A DNA stretch of 64,000 nt from positions 186,001 to 250,000 of the forward strand of contig CAXBCP010000003.1 in the NCBI GenBank assembly GCA_963974055.1, read 5' to 3'. The position numbers and the translations under genes are program-made. Below are positions 43,505 to 52,475 of the stretch, in pieces (the first letter of the stretch is position 1; every line of letters starts with the position of its first letter). The stretch comes from CAXBCP01 sp963974055. GTDB taxonomy: Bacteria > Pseudomonadota > Alphaproteobacteria > MPNO01 > UBA830. The notes under the pieces are model-generated. The model was not told where the DNA came from. It saw nothing but the letters and a program-made list of their open reading frames with translations, and made no database searches.

Positions 43505-44058
43505 ATCTCCCGAATCTGATTACATTCGGGCGCCTGCTGACCGTCCCGGTCGCCGTATATCTGCTGATGCAGTCCGCCTACCTGTCGGCTTTTCTGCTGT
43601 TCCTGCTGGCCGGTGTGTCGGATGCGCTCGACGGGTACCTGGCCAAACGCCTGAACCAGACCACGGAACTCGGAGCGATTCTGGATCCGCTGGCCGACAA
43701 GGCGTTGCTGGTCGGCGTTTACGTTACGCTGGGGCTGCAGGAAAATCTGCCGCACTGGCTTGTCGTTCTTGTTGTCTTCCGCGATCTGTTGATTATCGGC
43801 GGGGTGATTATTCTGTTCCTCGTACGACTGGAAGTGAAAATGCGCCCGCTGATCGTCAGCAAGGTCAATACCGCGGCGCAGATCGGGCTGGCGGCGCTGG
43901 TTCTCGCCGGGCTCGGCCTGGAGCTGGAAATCGGTGGCCTTGTCGATGTAATGATTTACACCGTGCTGGGGACGACCGTGATTTCCGGCGCAAGCTACAT
44001 CGTTTCCTGGACGCGGCAGATGGCGGGAATCGAAGACGACCCGTCGCCGCTTTCCTGA
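43501..44058 (+). CDS. CDP-alcohol phosphatidyltransferase (PgsA-like)
   Basis: A 185-residue membrane enzyme with about five helices. The CDP-alcohol motif is complete in its acidic residues: Asp41, Asp44, Gly45, then Gly58, Asp62 and Asp66, with Lys49 where most members have Ala-Arg. The family moves a phosphatidyl group from CDP-diacylglycerol to an alcohol such as glycerol 3-phosphate. The start is GTG at 43501, inside the DUF2066 stop. It could be a second, specialised enzyme rather than the housekeeping PgsA. hdaA overlaps its stop by one base. Confidence 0.85.
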   Translation: MNLPNLITFGRLLTVPVAVYLLMQSAYLSAFLLFLLAGVSDALDGYLAKRLNQTTELGAILDPLADKALLVGVYVTLGLQENLPHWLVVLVVFRDLLIIGGVIILFLVRLEVKMRPLIVSKVNTAAQIGLAALVLAGLGLELEIGGLVDVMIYTVLGTTVISGASYIVSWTRQMAGIEDDPSPLS

Positions 44059-44762
44059 TGTCTGCAAGGCAAAATCAGCTCGCGCTCGATCTGCGGCATC
44101 GGGCGGCGATGGGACGGGAGGATTTCCTGGTCTCGCCGTCCAATGCGGAGGCTGTTGCCTGGATCGACAGGTGGCCGGACTGGCCGGGGCCCGCCCTGGT
44201 CATTGTCGGCCCCCCGGGGTGCGGAAAGACTCATCTCGGTCATGTCTGGCGCCAGCGGGCCGAAGCGGCGCCTTTCGATCCCACGCTGCCGGCAACGGAG
44301 CAGGCGCAGCGGCCGGTATTCGTGGACGACGCTGATGCACCGCTAAGTCCGGATCAGCCGCACCGGGACGAAGACCTTTTTCACCTGTTCAATGCGGCAG
44401 CTGCGGCAGGCGTGTCGCTGCTTGTCGCCACCCGGACGCCGCCGGCGCAGTGGGACGGCCGACTTCCGGATCTTAAATCGCGTCTCGCGGCGGCGCCTAA
44501 TATCGTTATTCAGGCGCCGGATACGCCGTTGATCGCTGCGGTGATGGTGAAAATGTTTGCTGACGAACAGATGGATGTCGGCGCCGATGTTCTGGAATAC
44601 ATGGTCAACCGGATGGAACGATCGTTCGGCGCGGCGCGGTCGCTGGTGCGGCAATTGAACAATGCTTCCCTCGCCACCCGGCGCGGCATCACGATCCCGC
44701 TTGCCCGCGAAATTCTCGATGTCGCCGATCGGGCCAAGGAAGAAGACGGGGACGACGCCTAG
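44058..44762 (+). CDS. hdaA: DnaA-related AAA protein HdaA, regulator of replication initiation
   Basis: A 234-residue DnaA-like ATPase without a DNA-binding domain. Residues 7-12 (QLALDL) match the motif by which Hda binds the sliding clamp. Walker A is GPPGCGKTH (51-59), Walker B is PVFVDDADAPL, and sensor segments follow (LKSRLAAAPNI, RSFGAARSLVRQL). By analogy it turns DnaA-ATP to DnaA-ADP after replication starts. It overlaps the PgsA-like gene by one base (TGATG) and converges with the flavoprotein gene, overlapping by 4 bases. Confidence 0.9.
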   Translation: MSARQNQLALDLRHRAAMGREDFLVSPSNAEAVAWIDRWPDWPGPALVIVGPPGCGKTHLGHVWRQRAEAAPFDPTLPATEQAQRPVFVDDADAPLSPDQPHRDEDLFHLFNAAAAAGVSLLVATRTPPAQWDGRLPDLKSRLAAAPNIVIQAPDTPLIAAVMVKMFADEQMDVGADVLEYMVNRMERSFGAARSLVRQLNNASLATRRGITIPLAREILDVADRAKEEDGDDA

Positions 44763-45955
44763 GCGATCCGGGGCGGGGTGTCGGGAGGCGGGCCGAGGTC
44801 GCTGTCGAAACCGATTCCGGCCAGGGTACGCCGGCAGATATATTCCTTCCAGACCGCGCCGCGTTCGCCCGTCCAGACCTGTTCGACAGGTCGGTCGCGG
44901 GAATCGACGAACTGGATAAGTCCGTCTTTGCGGCCAAGGCTGACGCATCTGAAACTATAGCTGAACTCGAAAGCGTCGGCGGACATGCCGCCAATGCGCG
45001 CCGCGACGGTTTTTGCGGCGCGCTCGCCCATGGGCCGGCCGGCGGCACAGCTCATCCGGCACGTGCCGGCGGTTTGCGTTTCCACATGTGCGGCGTCGCC
45101 GACGGCTACGATGTCGGGGTGACTGACGGATGTCAGTGTGTGGTCGGTGACGATCTGCCCTGCGCCGGTGACCTTGATTCCGGCCCGTGCTGCCAGGTCG
45201 GGAACCAGAAACCCGGCGGCCCAAAGGCACAGGTCGTATGCAATCGTGTCGCCGTTCTCGAGCTCCGCATGGTCGGGGCCGACGCCAGTAATACGCGCGC
45301 CGGCGACGGTTTCGACACCGAGACGGTCAAGGGTCGCAACGACATGATCGAACCCGGCGCGGGACAGTCCGCCCGGCGCGTCGTCCGGCCCGAAGTTTCT
45401 GCCGGGGGCCAGGAGGACTTTCAGGCCGGGCATCCGTTCGCCGAATTCGCAGGCCGCTTCGATTGCGGTCAGACCGCCACCCGCAATCAGGACCCTGCCG
45501 CCTGTTTCGGCGAGCGTTTCGAGTCGGGCCGCCGTTTCTGCGCAGTCTTCGGTGGAGTCCAGGCAGACTGCGAACCGGTCGGCACCCGGGACGGTATTTC
45601 TGTCGGTCATGCTTCCCGGCGCGTAAACCAGCGTATCGTATTCGACGGTATCGGGGAGGCCGGGGGAGACGGTGCCGGGGGCGAGATGCACAATCCGATC
45701 ATCGGGGTCGATTTTTTCGGCGCGGGCCTGGATGAACCGTCCGTTCCGTGCCGACATGAATTCGTCATAGGGCAGGTGCTGCGCAATGCCGCCGGCAGCG
45801 ATTTCGTGCAACCGGATGCGTTCCACGAACTGGGGCTTTGCATCGATAAGCGCGATATCCGCGTCCGGCAGGGTCTCACTTAGCCGAGCGGCCGCCGTGA
45901 GACCCGCATAGCCGCCACCCAGGACGACGATTCGATGTGCCATTGTTTCCGTCAT
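44759..45955 (-). CDS. FAD-dependent NADH dehydrogenase (type II)-like oxidoreductase
   Basis: A 398-residue flavoprotein. The N-terminal VVLGGGYAGLTAA binds FAD and a second Rossmann motif (VLIAGGGLTAIEAACEFGER) binds NAD(P)H. DIVAVGDAAH is the late FAD motif. Family relatives include NDH-2 and carotenoid- or quinone-linked reductases. It lacks the C-terminal membrane helices usual in respiratory NDH-2, so a soluble role is possible. It is preceded by a palindrome lying just past a predicted promoter. Confidence 0.85.
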   Translation of the reverse strand: MTETMAHRIVVLGGGYAGLTAAARLSETLPDADIALIDAKPQFVERIRLHEIAAGGIAQHLPYDEFMSARNGRFIQARAEKIDPDDRIVHLAPGTVSPGLPDTVEYDTLVYAPGSMTDRNTVPGADRFAVCLDSTEDCAETAARLETLAETGGRVLIAGGGLTAIEAACEFGERMPGLKVLLAPGRNFGPDDAPGGLSRAGFDHVVATLDRLGVETVAGARITGVGPDHAELENGDTIAYDLCLWAAGFLVPDLAARAGIKVTGAGQIVTDHTLTSVSHPDIVAVGDAAHVETQTAGTCRMSCAAGRPMGERAAKTVAARIGGMSADAFEFSYSFRCVSLGRKDGLIQFVDSRDRPVEQVWTGERGAVWKEYICRRTLAGIGFDSDLGPPPDTPPRIA

Positions 45956-45974
45956 TGCCCTATTCGCCTATTCT

Positions 45975-45988
45975 ATCAGTATACTGAT
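45975..45988. promoter_or_regulatory. 14-bp perfect palindrome, likely operator
   Basis: ATCAGTATACTGAT is a perfect inverted repeat with no spacer. On the minus strand it begins one base after the predicted -10 box of the oxidoreductase gene and covers the expected start of transcription. A dimeric repressor such as a MarR, PadR or TetR type could bind it. Confidence 0.6.
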
Positions 45989-45989
45989 T

Positions 45990-46019
45990 AAAATAATCGA
46001 CTTCGCGCGACGCGGTCAA
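45990..46019 (-). promoter_or_regulatory. Predicted promoter of the NDH-2-like gene
   Basis: On the minus strand TTGACC (46014-46019) is followed by TATTTT (45990-45995) after 18 bases. The -35 box matches five of six consensus bases and the -10 box four. Confidence 0.45.
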
Positions 46020-46044
46020 CCGGCGACCGGATCGTTCCGGACGG

Positions 46045-47205
46045 CTATTGCTGTGGCGGGATCTCGATGACCTTGATTTTGGCGCCATCCGCCGTCAGGG
46101 CGATTTCGCCGCGTTTCAGCCGCAGGGCGTCGCCGCCGAAAACATCCCGGCGCCAGCCCGTCAGCGCCCGGACATCGGCATTGTCGTCCGCCGCGATGGC
46201 TTCGATATCGCCGGACGAAGCGATCAGCTTCTGGGCGACCTTGTGGCTATCGCATTTCAGCTTCAGAAGCACCTTGAGAAGCTCCATGGACGGTCCGTTA
46301 TCCGACGTATCGGCGCGCTCTGCCGGGGGGGTGGGATAATCGGCAGCATCCATTGCCCGCACGTCCTTGAGCACCGCCATGATTGCCTGGGCGCGGTCAT
46401 TGCCGACCCGGTCGCGCGAAATTGCCCGAAGCGACATCAGCTCTTCCGGCGATTTCGGCATATGCGCCGCGATCTCGGTAATCGATTCGTCTTTCAGGAC
46501 GCGGTTCCGCGGCACGTTGTTGCCCTGGGCCGTTTGTTCGCGCCACGCTGCAAGTGCCTGGACCGCGGCGAGATAGCGCGGTTTCCGGCTTCTGGTCTTG
46601 AGGCGTTTCCAGGCGTTCTGCGGGTCGATCAGATAGGTTGCGGTATCGGTCAGGATCGCCATTTCATCGGCAAGCCATGATGTCCGGTCGTTGTCTTCAA
46701 GCCTGCCGGCCAGCTTCGTGTATATTTTCCGCAGGTGGGTGACATCGCCCAGCGCGTATTCGATCTGTTTGTCGCCGAGCGGGCGCCGGGACCAGTCGGT
46801 GAAGCGCATTGTCTTGTCGATCGACTTCTTGGCGATATCGCGGACAAGCCGTTCATACCCGACGGAATCTCCGTAACCGCAGACCATGGCCGCGATCTGG
46901 GTATCGAAGATCGGCTTGGGCACCTTGCCTGACAGGTTCACGAAAATTTCGACGTCCTGGCGTGCGGCATGAAACACTTTGAGGACGTCTTCGTTCGCGA
47001 GAAGGTCGAATAACGGCGCGAGGTCGATCCCCTCCGCCAGCGCATCGATCGCCACCGCTTCATCCGGCGTCCCGACCTGAACGAGGCACAGAATGGGCCA
47101 GTAGGTCTTTTCGCGAATAAATTCCGTGTCCACGGTCAGGAAAGGGAAGTCTGCGGCCCGTTCGCAAAACGCCTCTAGGGCCGTCGTTTCTGTTATTATG
47201 GTCAT
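46045..47205 (-). CDS. rnd: Ribonuclease D
   Basis: A 386-residue 3'-5' exoribonuclease for tRNA maturation. The DEDDy exonuclease residues start with Asp26 and Glu28 in VDTEF, followed by VFHAARQDVEIF and the Tyr/Asp motif IEYALGDVTHL. Two HRDC-like helical domains follow (about 210-290 and 300-375). The ATG at 47203-47205 gives MTIITET. An in-frame extension to 47307 would have no homology. It diverges from aspS. Confidence 0.93.
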   Translation of the reverse strand: MTIITETTALEAFCERAADFPFLTVDTEFIREKTYWPILCLVQVGTPDEAVAIDALAEGIDLAPLFDLLANEDVLKVFHAARQDVEIFVNLSGKVPKPIFDTQIAAMVCGYGDSVGYERLVRDIAKKSIDKTMRFTDWSRRPLGDKQIEYALGDVTHLRKIYTKLAGRLEDNDRTSWLADEMAILTDTATYLIDPQNAWKRLKTRSRKPRYLAAVQALAAWREQTAQGNNVPRNRVLKDESITEIAAHMPKSPEELMSLRAISRDRVGNDRAQAIMAVLKDVRAMDAADYPTPPAERADTSDNGPSMELLKVLLKLKCDSHKVAQKLIASSGDIEAIAADDNADVRALTGWRRDVFGGDALRLKRGEIALTADGAKIKVIEIPPQQ

Positions 47206-47327
47206 GGTTCTTGATACACTGATTCCGGCATAACTTGAAGTGGGGCGTCGTTGGATATAAAACCCGCTGCGGCCTGCGCCCGTGCCGGTGCGCGCCAGAC
47301 AAGTCAAATCCGAACAAAGGTCCGATT

Positions 47328-49118
47328 ATGCACGCTTACCGCACCCAGACATGCGGCGAACTTCGCGCCGAAAACGCCGGTACGGAGGCCCGCCTTTCCG
47401 GCTGGGTTCACCGTATGCGCGATCACGGCAACCTGCTGTTCGTCGACCTGCGGGACCATTACGGCCTGACCCAGTGCGTGATCGACAGCGAATCGGATAT
47501 TTTTCCGCAGATCGAAGGGCTTCGCCTGGAAACGGTCATCTGTGTGACCGGCCGCGTCGAAGAGCGCTCCGAGGACACGAAAAACGCCGACCTCCCGACC
47601 GGCGGCGTCGAACTGCGAATCGATGCGTGCGAAGTGCTGGGCACGACCGAGCCGCTGCCGCTCGAAGTGAACAGCGATCGCGATTACGGCGAGGAAGTGC
47701 GGTTGCGCTACCGGTTTCTCGATCTCCGGCGCGAAAAGGTTCATCAGAACATCATGCTGCGCAGCTCGGTTATCTCCAGCATCCGCCGGCGCATGATCGA
47801 TCAGGGTTTCATGGAATTCCAGACGCCGATCCTGACGTCGACGTCACCTGAAGGTGCGCGCGATTTCCTGGTGCCGAGCCGACTGCATCCCGGTCAGTTT
47901 TATGCGTTGCCGCAGGCACCGCAGCAGTTCAAGCAGCTGATCATGATGGCCGGGTTCGACCGCTATTTTCAGATCGCGCCTTGCTTCCGCGATGAAGATG
48001 CACGCGCCGACCGGTCGCCGGGCGAATTCTACCAGCTCGATATCGAGATGTCCTTCGTCACCCAGGATGACGTCTTCAATGCGATCGAACCGGTGCTGCA
48101 TGGCGTGTTCGAGGAGTTTGCCGAAGGGCGCGCCGTTTCGCCGGCGCCTTTTCCGAGGATTACCTATGCGGATTCGCTTCAGAAATACGGCAGCGACAAG
48201 CCCGATCTCCGCAATCCCATCGAGATGAGCGACATCACGGATACCTTCCGGGGCTCCGGGTTCAAGATTTTCGCCGGCATGATCGAGAAAGACGAGAATG
48301 TCCGCGTCTGGGCGATACCGGCGCCGGGCGGCGGCTCGCGGGCTTTCTGTGACCGCATGAATTCATGGGCCCAGAAGCAGGGGCAGCCCGGCCTCGGCTA
48401 TATCTTTTTCCGCGATGGCGAAGGCGCGGGACCGGTTGCCAAGAATATCGGCGAAGAACGGACCGGGGCCCTGCGGGATCAGCTCGGGCTCAAGGACGGG
48501 GACGCCGTGTTCTTCGTCGCGGGCGTGCCGAAGGACTTTGCCGGGTTTGCCGGACAGGCCCGCACGCAGGTCGGCGAGGCGCTTGAACTGGTCGATGAGA
48601 ACCGTTTTGAATTCTGCTGGATCGTCGACTATCCGATGTACGAACTCGACGAATCCACCGGCAAGATCGAATTCAGCCACAACCCGTTCTCGATGCCGCA
48701 GGGCGGGATTGAGGCGCTGGAAACGATGGAGCCGCTCGACGTCCTCGCCTATCAGTACGATATCGTCTGCAACGGCATCGAGCTGTCGAGCGGGGCGATC
48801 CGGAACCATCGTCCGGAAATCATGTACAAGGCTTTCGGCATCGCCGGTTATTCGCAGGAAGAGGTCGAGACCGAATTTGCCGGCATGCTGAATGCATTGA
48901 AATACGGTGCGCCGCCCCATGGCGGCTCGGCGCCGGGTATCGACCGGATCGTCATGCTGCTGGCGGACGAGCCGAATATCCGCGAGGTCATTCTGTTCCC
49001 GATGAACCAGCAGGCGCAGGACCTGATGATGAATGCGCCGGTGCCCGTCGATGACGAGCGGCTGAAAGAACTGTCGTTGCGCCTGGCGCTGCCGCCGGCG
49101 GCGAAAAAGGAAGGCTAG
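47328..49118 (+). CDS. aspS: Aspartyl-tRNA synthetase
   Basis: A 596-residue class II synthetase of the bacterial type. The anticodon-binding OB domain (RLSGWVHRMRDHGNLLFVDLRDHYG) is followed by motif 2 (FRDEDARADRSPGEFYQLDIEM), the bacterial GAD insertion (about 290-420) and motif 3 (GGSAPGIDRIVML). The ATG at 47328 begins MHAYRT. An upstream ATG at 47235 lacks homology. A TTGAAG/TATAAA pair with a 15-base spacer lies at 47235-47261. Whether it also charges tRNA-Asn cannot be read from this window. Confidence 0.96.
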   Translation: MHAYRTQTCGELRAENAGTEARLSGWVHRMRDHGNLLFVDLRDHYGLTQCVIDSESDIFPQIEGLRLETVICVTGRVEERSEDTKNADLPTGGVELRIDACEVLGTTEPLPLEVNSDRDYGEEVRLRYRFLDLRREKVHQNIMLRSSVISSIRRRMIDQGFMEFQTPILTSTSPEGARDFLVPSRLHPGQFYALPQAPQQFKQLIMMAGFDRYFQIAPCFRDEDARADRSPGEFYQLDIEMSFVTQDDVFNAIEPVLHGVFEEFAEGRAVSPAPFPRITYADSLQKYGSDKPDLRNPIEMSDITDTFRGSGFKIFAGMIEKDENVRVWAIPAPGGGSRAFCDRMNSWAQKQGQPGLGYIFFRDGEGAGPVAKNIGEERTGALRDQLGLKDGDAVFFVAGVPKDFAGFAGQARTQVGEALELVDENRFEFCWIVDYPMYELDESTGKIEFSHNPFSMPQGGIEALETMEPLDVLAYQYDIVCNGIELSSGAIRNHRPEIMYKAFGIAGYSQEEVETEFAGMLNALKYGAPPHGGSAPGIDRIVMLLADEPNIREVILFPMNQQAQDLMMNAPVPVDDERLKELSLRLALPPAAKKEG

Positions 49119-49149
49119 GGCGTTTCCTGTTTGGACGGCACTGGCCCTG

Positions 49150-49165
49150 TTCCGCGTATGCGGAA
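49150..49165. repeat. Short intergenic palindrome (hairpin type A, second copy)
   Basis: TTCCGCGTATGCGGAA forms a 6-bp stem with a 4-base loop between the convergent aspS and diguanylate cyclase genes. It aligns with the hairpin at 39553-39568, and where the stems differ, both arms differ. No T-run follows. Confidence 0.5.
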
Positions 49166-49198
49166 TATGATCTAGGACGGTGTTCCGGCGCCGGGGCG

Positions 49199-49918
49199 TT
49201 ATTCTGCGGCGATGCGGCCGAGAGAACCTTTTTTGTTTCGTTTGACATAGTACATCGCCATGTCTGCGCGCCGGACCAGTTCGTCCGGCGTGTCGTCCGG
49301 CCCGTAGGCCTCTATTCCGAGGCTGACCTTGACGGGAAGCATCTTGTCCTGAAATTCGCACGGTACCGATTCGAGCGCCCATTGCAGCGTCTGGGCGCGC
49401 TTGGCGCCGTCCTGCCACTGGGTCTGCGCCACGATCATCGCAAATTCGTCGCCGCCGAGCCGGGCCACGGTATCGATTTCGCGGAGCGATTGCGTCGAGA
49501 CATCTGCGACATGCCGCAGCACAGCATCGCCCGCGCAATGACCGTATTTGTCGTTGAATTGCTTGAAGCGATCGATATCGCAATAGATCAGCAGGCCGGT
49601 ATGTCCGAAGCGCCGCGCTGACGCGAGGGTACGTTTAAGCTGTTCCAGAAAGCCCCGACGGTTGAAAAGGCCGGTCAGTTCGTCCGTGAAGGATAGCCCC
49701 TGCAGGTATTCGATCCGCTGGTTCTGCGATGCGATCCGCTGTTCGGCCTGTGCCGCATACATCAGCGCCCGTTCCAGAAGTGCGTTTTTGCGCATATCGG
49801 AGCCGATTTCGGTTGCCGGGATGTTCTCGATCAGCCGTGACGCAATGATCCCGATCATATCGGTCAATTCGGGATCGTTTGCAGTCAGGGAAGCCGAAAC
49901 TTGTTCCATAAGGATCAT
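49199..49918 (-). CDS. Soluble diguanylate cyclase (GGDEF)
   Basis: A 239-residue protein that should make cyclic di-GMP from GTP. A helical N-terminal part (1-75) has no recognised sensor domain or membrane segment. The GGDEF domain spans about 76-235 with the active motif GGDEF at 155-159 and FTDELTGLFNRRGF at its start. An intact inhibitory site (Arg146 to Asp149, REID) lies exactly five residues before it, so product inhibition is expected. ATG at 49916-49918 is preferred with GGTGG upstream. Another ATG is 9 bases later. It diverges from eipB. Confidence 0.9.
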   Translation of the reverse strand: MILMEQVSASLTANDPELTDMIGIIASRLIENIPATEIGSDMRKNALLERALMYAAQAEQRIASQNQRIEYLQGLSFTDELTGLFNRRGFLEQLKRTLASARRFGHTGLLIYCDIDRFKQFNDKYGHCAGDAVLRHVADVSTQSLREIDTVARLGGDEFAMIVAQTQWQDGAKRAQTLQWALESVPCEFQDKMLPVKVSLGIEAYGPDDTPDELVRRADMAMYYVKRNKKGSLGRIAAE

Positions 49919-50020
49919 CCGTCCACCATATTGATAATGCAGTTCGCTCGGCAGACAGGGATGCAAGGCGCATGCCAGTTTGAATGGGCGGAATTCAAAG
50001 GGTTGGATGGTGATTTGACG

Positions 50021-50860
50021 ATGTTCCTCGCGCGCCCGGCAATTTCTGCCAGGCAATTTCTGCCGGTCATAAGGCAATTCTGCGCCTGCGTGGCAGCACT
50101 GATCATGATATCGCCGATGGCGGCGGCGTCCGGATTCGCGCCGCATACGGCGCATTACGCCATGCAGCTATTATCCGCCCGCAGCAGCAGCAGTATCGAA
50201 ACCGTCAGCGGCGACATGCTCGTCCGCTGGGAGGGAGATTGCGCCGGATGGACGATGAGCAACCGGACAGTGTTCGACGTGGGCTATACCGGCGGCGATA
50301 CGGTGCGCGTCACGATGGATGCCACGACCTGGGAATCGCAGGCCGGCGATCGATATACATTTCTGGTCCGGACATCGTTTAACGACAAGGAAACAGACCG
50401 CATTGAAGGTACGGCCCGGCTCGACGCGGATGCCCGCGTCGCCGAATTCGTGAGCCCGTCGGAAAAGCAGGTCATGTTGCCGCCGGGAACCGTTTTTCCG
50501 ACCCGGCACACTCAACAGGTCCTGTCCGTTGCCGGCGAAAAGGCGCAGATCGTCCGCGCGACGGTCTTTGACGGGTTTACCGAAGGCGGGGCGCAATTCG
50601 TGAACGCCGTGATCGGCCGGAAGATAGCCGCGGAACCACCCGAGCAGGTAGCGTTTCCCGAACTCCGGTCGCAGCCGTCCTGGAACGTGAATCTCGCCTT
50701 TTTCCCGATCGAAAACCAGGATGCGGAGCCGGAATCCGAGATCAGCGTGAAAATATACGCCACGGGTATCGCCGGGCGCATGGATATGGATTTCGGCGAT
50801 TTCAAGGTCCGCGGCGATCTGAAAAGGTTGAAAACCGAACGCTCTCCGGTCTGTAAATAA
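50021..50860 (+). CDS. EipB/DUF1849 family periplasmic cell-envelope protein
   Basis: A 279-residue exported protein. A signal peptide (about 1-37) is followed by the domain start PHTAHYAMQLLSA, then VSGDMLVRWEGDCAGWTMSNRTVF. The pattern matches EipB, a spiral beta-sheet periplasmic protein needed for envelope integrity in Brucella. The two mature cysteines (GDCAGW and the C-terminal SPVCK) fit the conserved disulfide of that family. ATG at 50021 is preferred because it directly precedes the signal peptide. It is monocistronic, convergent with the ROK kinase gene. Confidence 0.82.
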   Translation: MFLARPAISARQFLPVIRQFCACVAALIMISPMAAASGFAPHTAHYAMQLLSARSSSSIETVSGDMLVRWEGDCAGWTMSNRTVFDVGYTGGDTVRVTMDATTWESQAGDRYTFLVRTSFNDKETDRIEGTARLDADARVAEFVSPSEKQVMLPPGTVFPTRHTQQVLSVAGEKAQIVRATVFDGFTEGGAQFVNAVIGRKIAAEPPEQVAFPELRSQPSWNVNLAFFPIENQDAEPESEISVKIYATGIAGRMDMDFGDFKVRGDLKRLKTERSPVCK

Positions 50861-50896
50861 CGCTTCGCAGTTCTGCCCCGGAACATGCGGGCTGTA

Positions 50897-51817
50897 TTAC
50901 GCGGGCCAGAGCCAGGCGGCGCCGCGAACGCCGCTCGAATCGCCATGTTCCGGCGGAAGCAATACCGTTCTCACGGTGTCCGAAAAGACATGGGCGGCCA
51001 GCAAGCGGGGGACGTTCGCGTATAACCGTTCGAGGTTGGACAGGCCGCCCCCGAGGACGATTACCGCCGGATCGACGATATTTATGACGATGCTGAGCCC
51101 GATCGCCAGGTTTTGCTCGTACTCCCGCAACACGGCTTCGCACAGCGTGTCGCCCTGTTCTGCGGCGGCCGATATCTGGCCGGGCGACATTGTCTTTCCG
51201 GTTCTGGCGAAGTATTCGCGGCTTAGCCCCGGTCCCGAAAGATAGGTCTCGATACATCCCGTTCGTCCGCAATAGCAGGCCCGGTCGGTCCCGCCGCCGG
51301 CGTCTGCCGGCGGGTAGCGCCGGTCTTCGGGCACGGGGAGCCGGTTGTGCCCCCATTCGCCGGCGATCGCATTGGGGCCGCTGACGAGCGCGCCGCCGAT
51401 CACCAGCCCGCCGCCGACCCCGGTTCCGAGGATGACACCGAAGACCGTGCTGTACCCGGCGCCCGCGCCGTCCGTTGCTTCCGACAGGGCAAAACAATCG
51501 GCGTCGTTTGCGACCCGCACGTCGCGGCCCAGCGCCCGGCAGAGGTCGCCGTCCAACGGTTTCCCGATCAGGCATGTCGAATTGGCGTTTTTGACCAAAC
51601 CGGTCGCGGGCGAGACCGTACCGGGAATACCGACTCCGACAGATCCGGTTCGTCCGGTTACGGATTCGATGTGCAGGACAAGGGATACAATTGTATCGAT
51701 CGTATCGGCGTAATTGCCGTCCGGGGTGGAAACCCGCTTCCGACAAAGGGTTGCTCCGGACCGGTCGATGGCAATGCCTTCGATTTTCGTCCCGCCCACA
51801 TCAATTCCAATTCTCAT
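50897..51817 (-). CDS. ROK-family sugar kinase
   Basis: A 306-residue kinase of the fructokinase/N-acetylglucosamine kinase group. The N-terminal MRIGIDVGGTKIEG binds ATP phosphate. NDADCFALSE, GVILGTGVGGGLVIGG, GEWGHNRLPVP with the catalytic region, and the zinc-type motif CYCGRTGCIETYLSG follow in order. Substrate choice between fructose, glucose and amino sugars is open. ATG at 51815-51817 is used because the domain begins there. No transporter or regulator is adjacent. Confidence 0.9.
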   Translation of the reverse strand: MRIGIDVGGTKIEGIAIDRSGATLCRKRVSTPDGNYADTIDTIVSLVLHIESVTGRTGSVGVGIPGTVSPATGLVKNANSTCLIGKPLDGDLCRALGRDVRVANDADCFALSEATDGAGAGYSTVFGVILGTGVGGGLVIGGALVSGPNAIAGEWGHNRLPVPEDRRYPPADAGGGTDRACYCGRTGCIETYLSGPGLSREYFARTGKTMSPGQISAAAEQGDTLCEAVLREYEQNLAIGLSIVINIVDPAVIVLGGGLSNLERLYANVPRLLAAHVFSDTVRTVLLPPEHGDSSGVRGAAWLWPA

Positions 51818-52076
51818 ATGCGGCTCATTAGTTGTTTCGAAACATTCCGATGGCACAGTTGTAATGCAACTCGCATAAACCTTTGACTTGGTCGGCTTTC
51901 CGGGAAAGATTACCAAATGTTAACGATTGGCGTGGAATATAGGCTGCAGGGACCCGGTCTGCCGGGGGCATTGAGCCGATTCAAAGGGCCTCGATCGTTG
52001 GTGATTGGTTTTTGTACATCGCGTCCGGTTAATGATGCGGAATTCCGCAGGCGTCGTGCTGCGGTCAGGGGTTGAA

Positions 52077-52463
52077 ATGGATAACAAGAAGAAGATTCTG
52101 ATTGTCGAGGACAACGAGTTGAACATGAAGCTCTTTCATGACCTGCTCGAAGTTCACGGCTACGAGACGTTACAGACCAAAGACGGTCGGGAAGCGCTCC
52201 AGCTGGCGCGCGAACATCGTCCCGACCTGATCCTGATGGATATCCAGCTGCCGGAAGTGTCGGGGCTGGAGGTGACCAAGTGGATCAAGGCGGACGATGA
52301 ATTGAAAATGATCCCGGTGATCGCCGTTACGGCGTTCGCCATGAAAGGCGACGAGGAGAAAATCCGGAGCGGTGGGTGTGAAGCGTATATCGCCAAGCCG
52401 ATTTCGGTGAACAGTTTCCTCGAAACGATCCAGACGGTTCTGGGCCAGACGGTCGCGGGATAG
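52077..52463 (+). CDS. divK: Single-domain response regulator DivK
   Basis: A 128-residue receiver domain with no output domain. The acidic pocket is Glu11/Asp12, the phosphorylation site is Asp55 in LILMDIQLPEVSG, and the conserved Lys is in YIAKPIS. In Caulobacter, DivK controls the CckA-CtrA pathway and cell-cycle timing with the kinases PleC and DivJ. The pleD gene follows 12 bases later, the usual alphaproteobacterial pair. ATG at 52077 has AGGGG upstream. The 259 bases before it hold the promoter. Confidence 0.95.
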   Translation: MDNKKKILIVEDNELNMKLFHDLLEVHGYETLQTKDGREALQLAREHRPDLILMDIQLPEVSGLEVTKWIKADDELKMIPVIAVTAFAMKGDEEKIRSGGCEAYIAKPISVNSFLETIQTVLGQTVAG

Positions 52464-52475
52464 TAAGGGAATTCG

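Noticed and set aside
51905..51930. TTAC/TTAAC half-sites before divK as a CtrA-binding site
   Set aside because: The spacing is 6 bases and one half is imperfect. The CtrA consensus needs two TTAA halves 7 bases apart.
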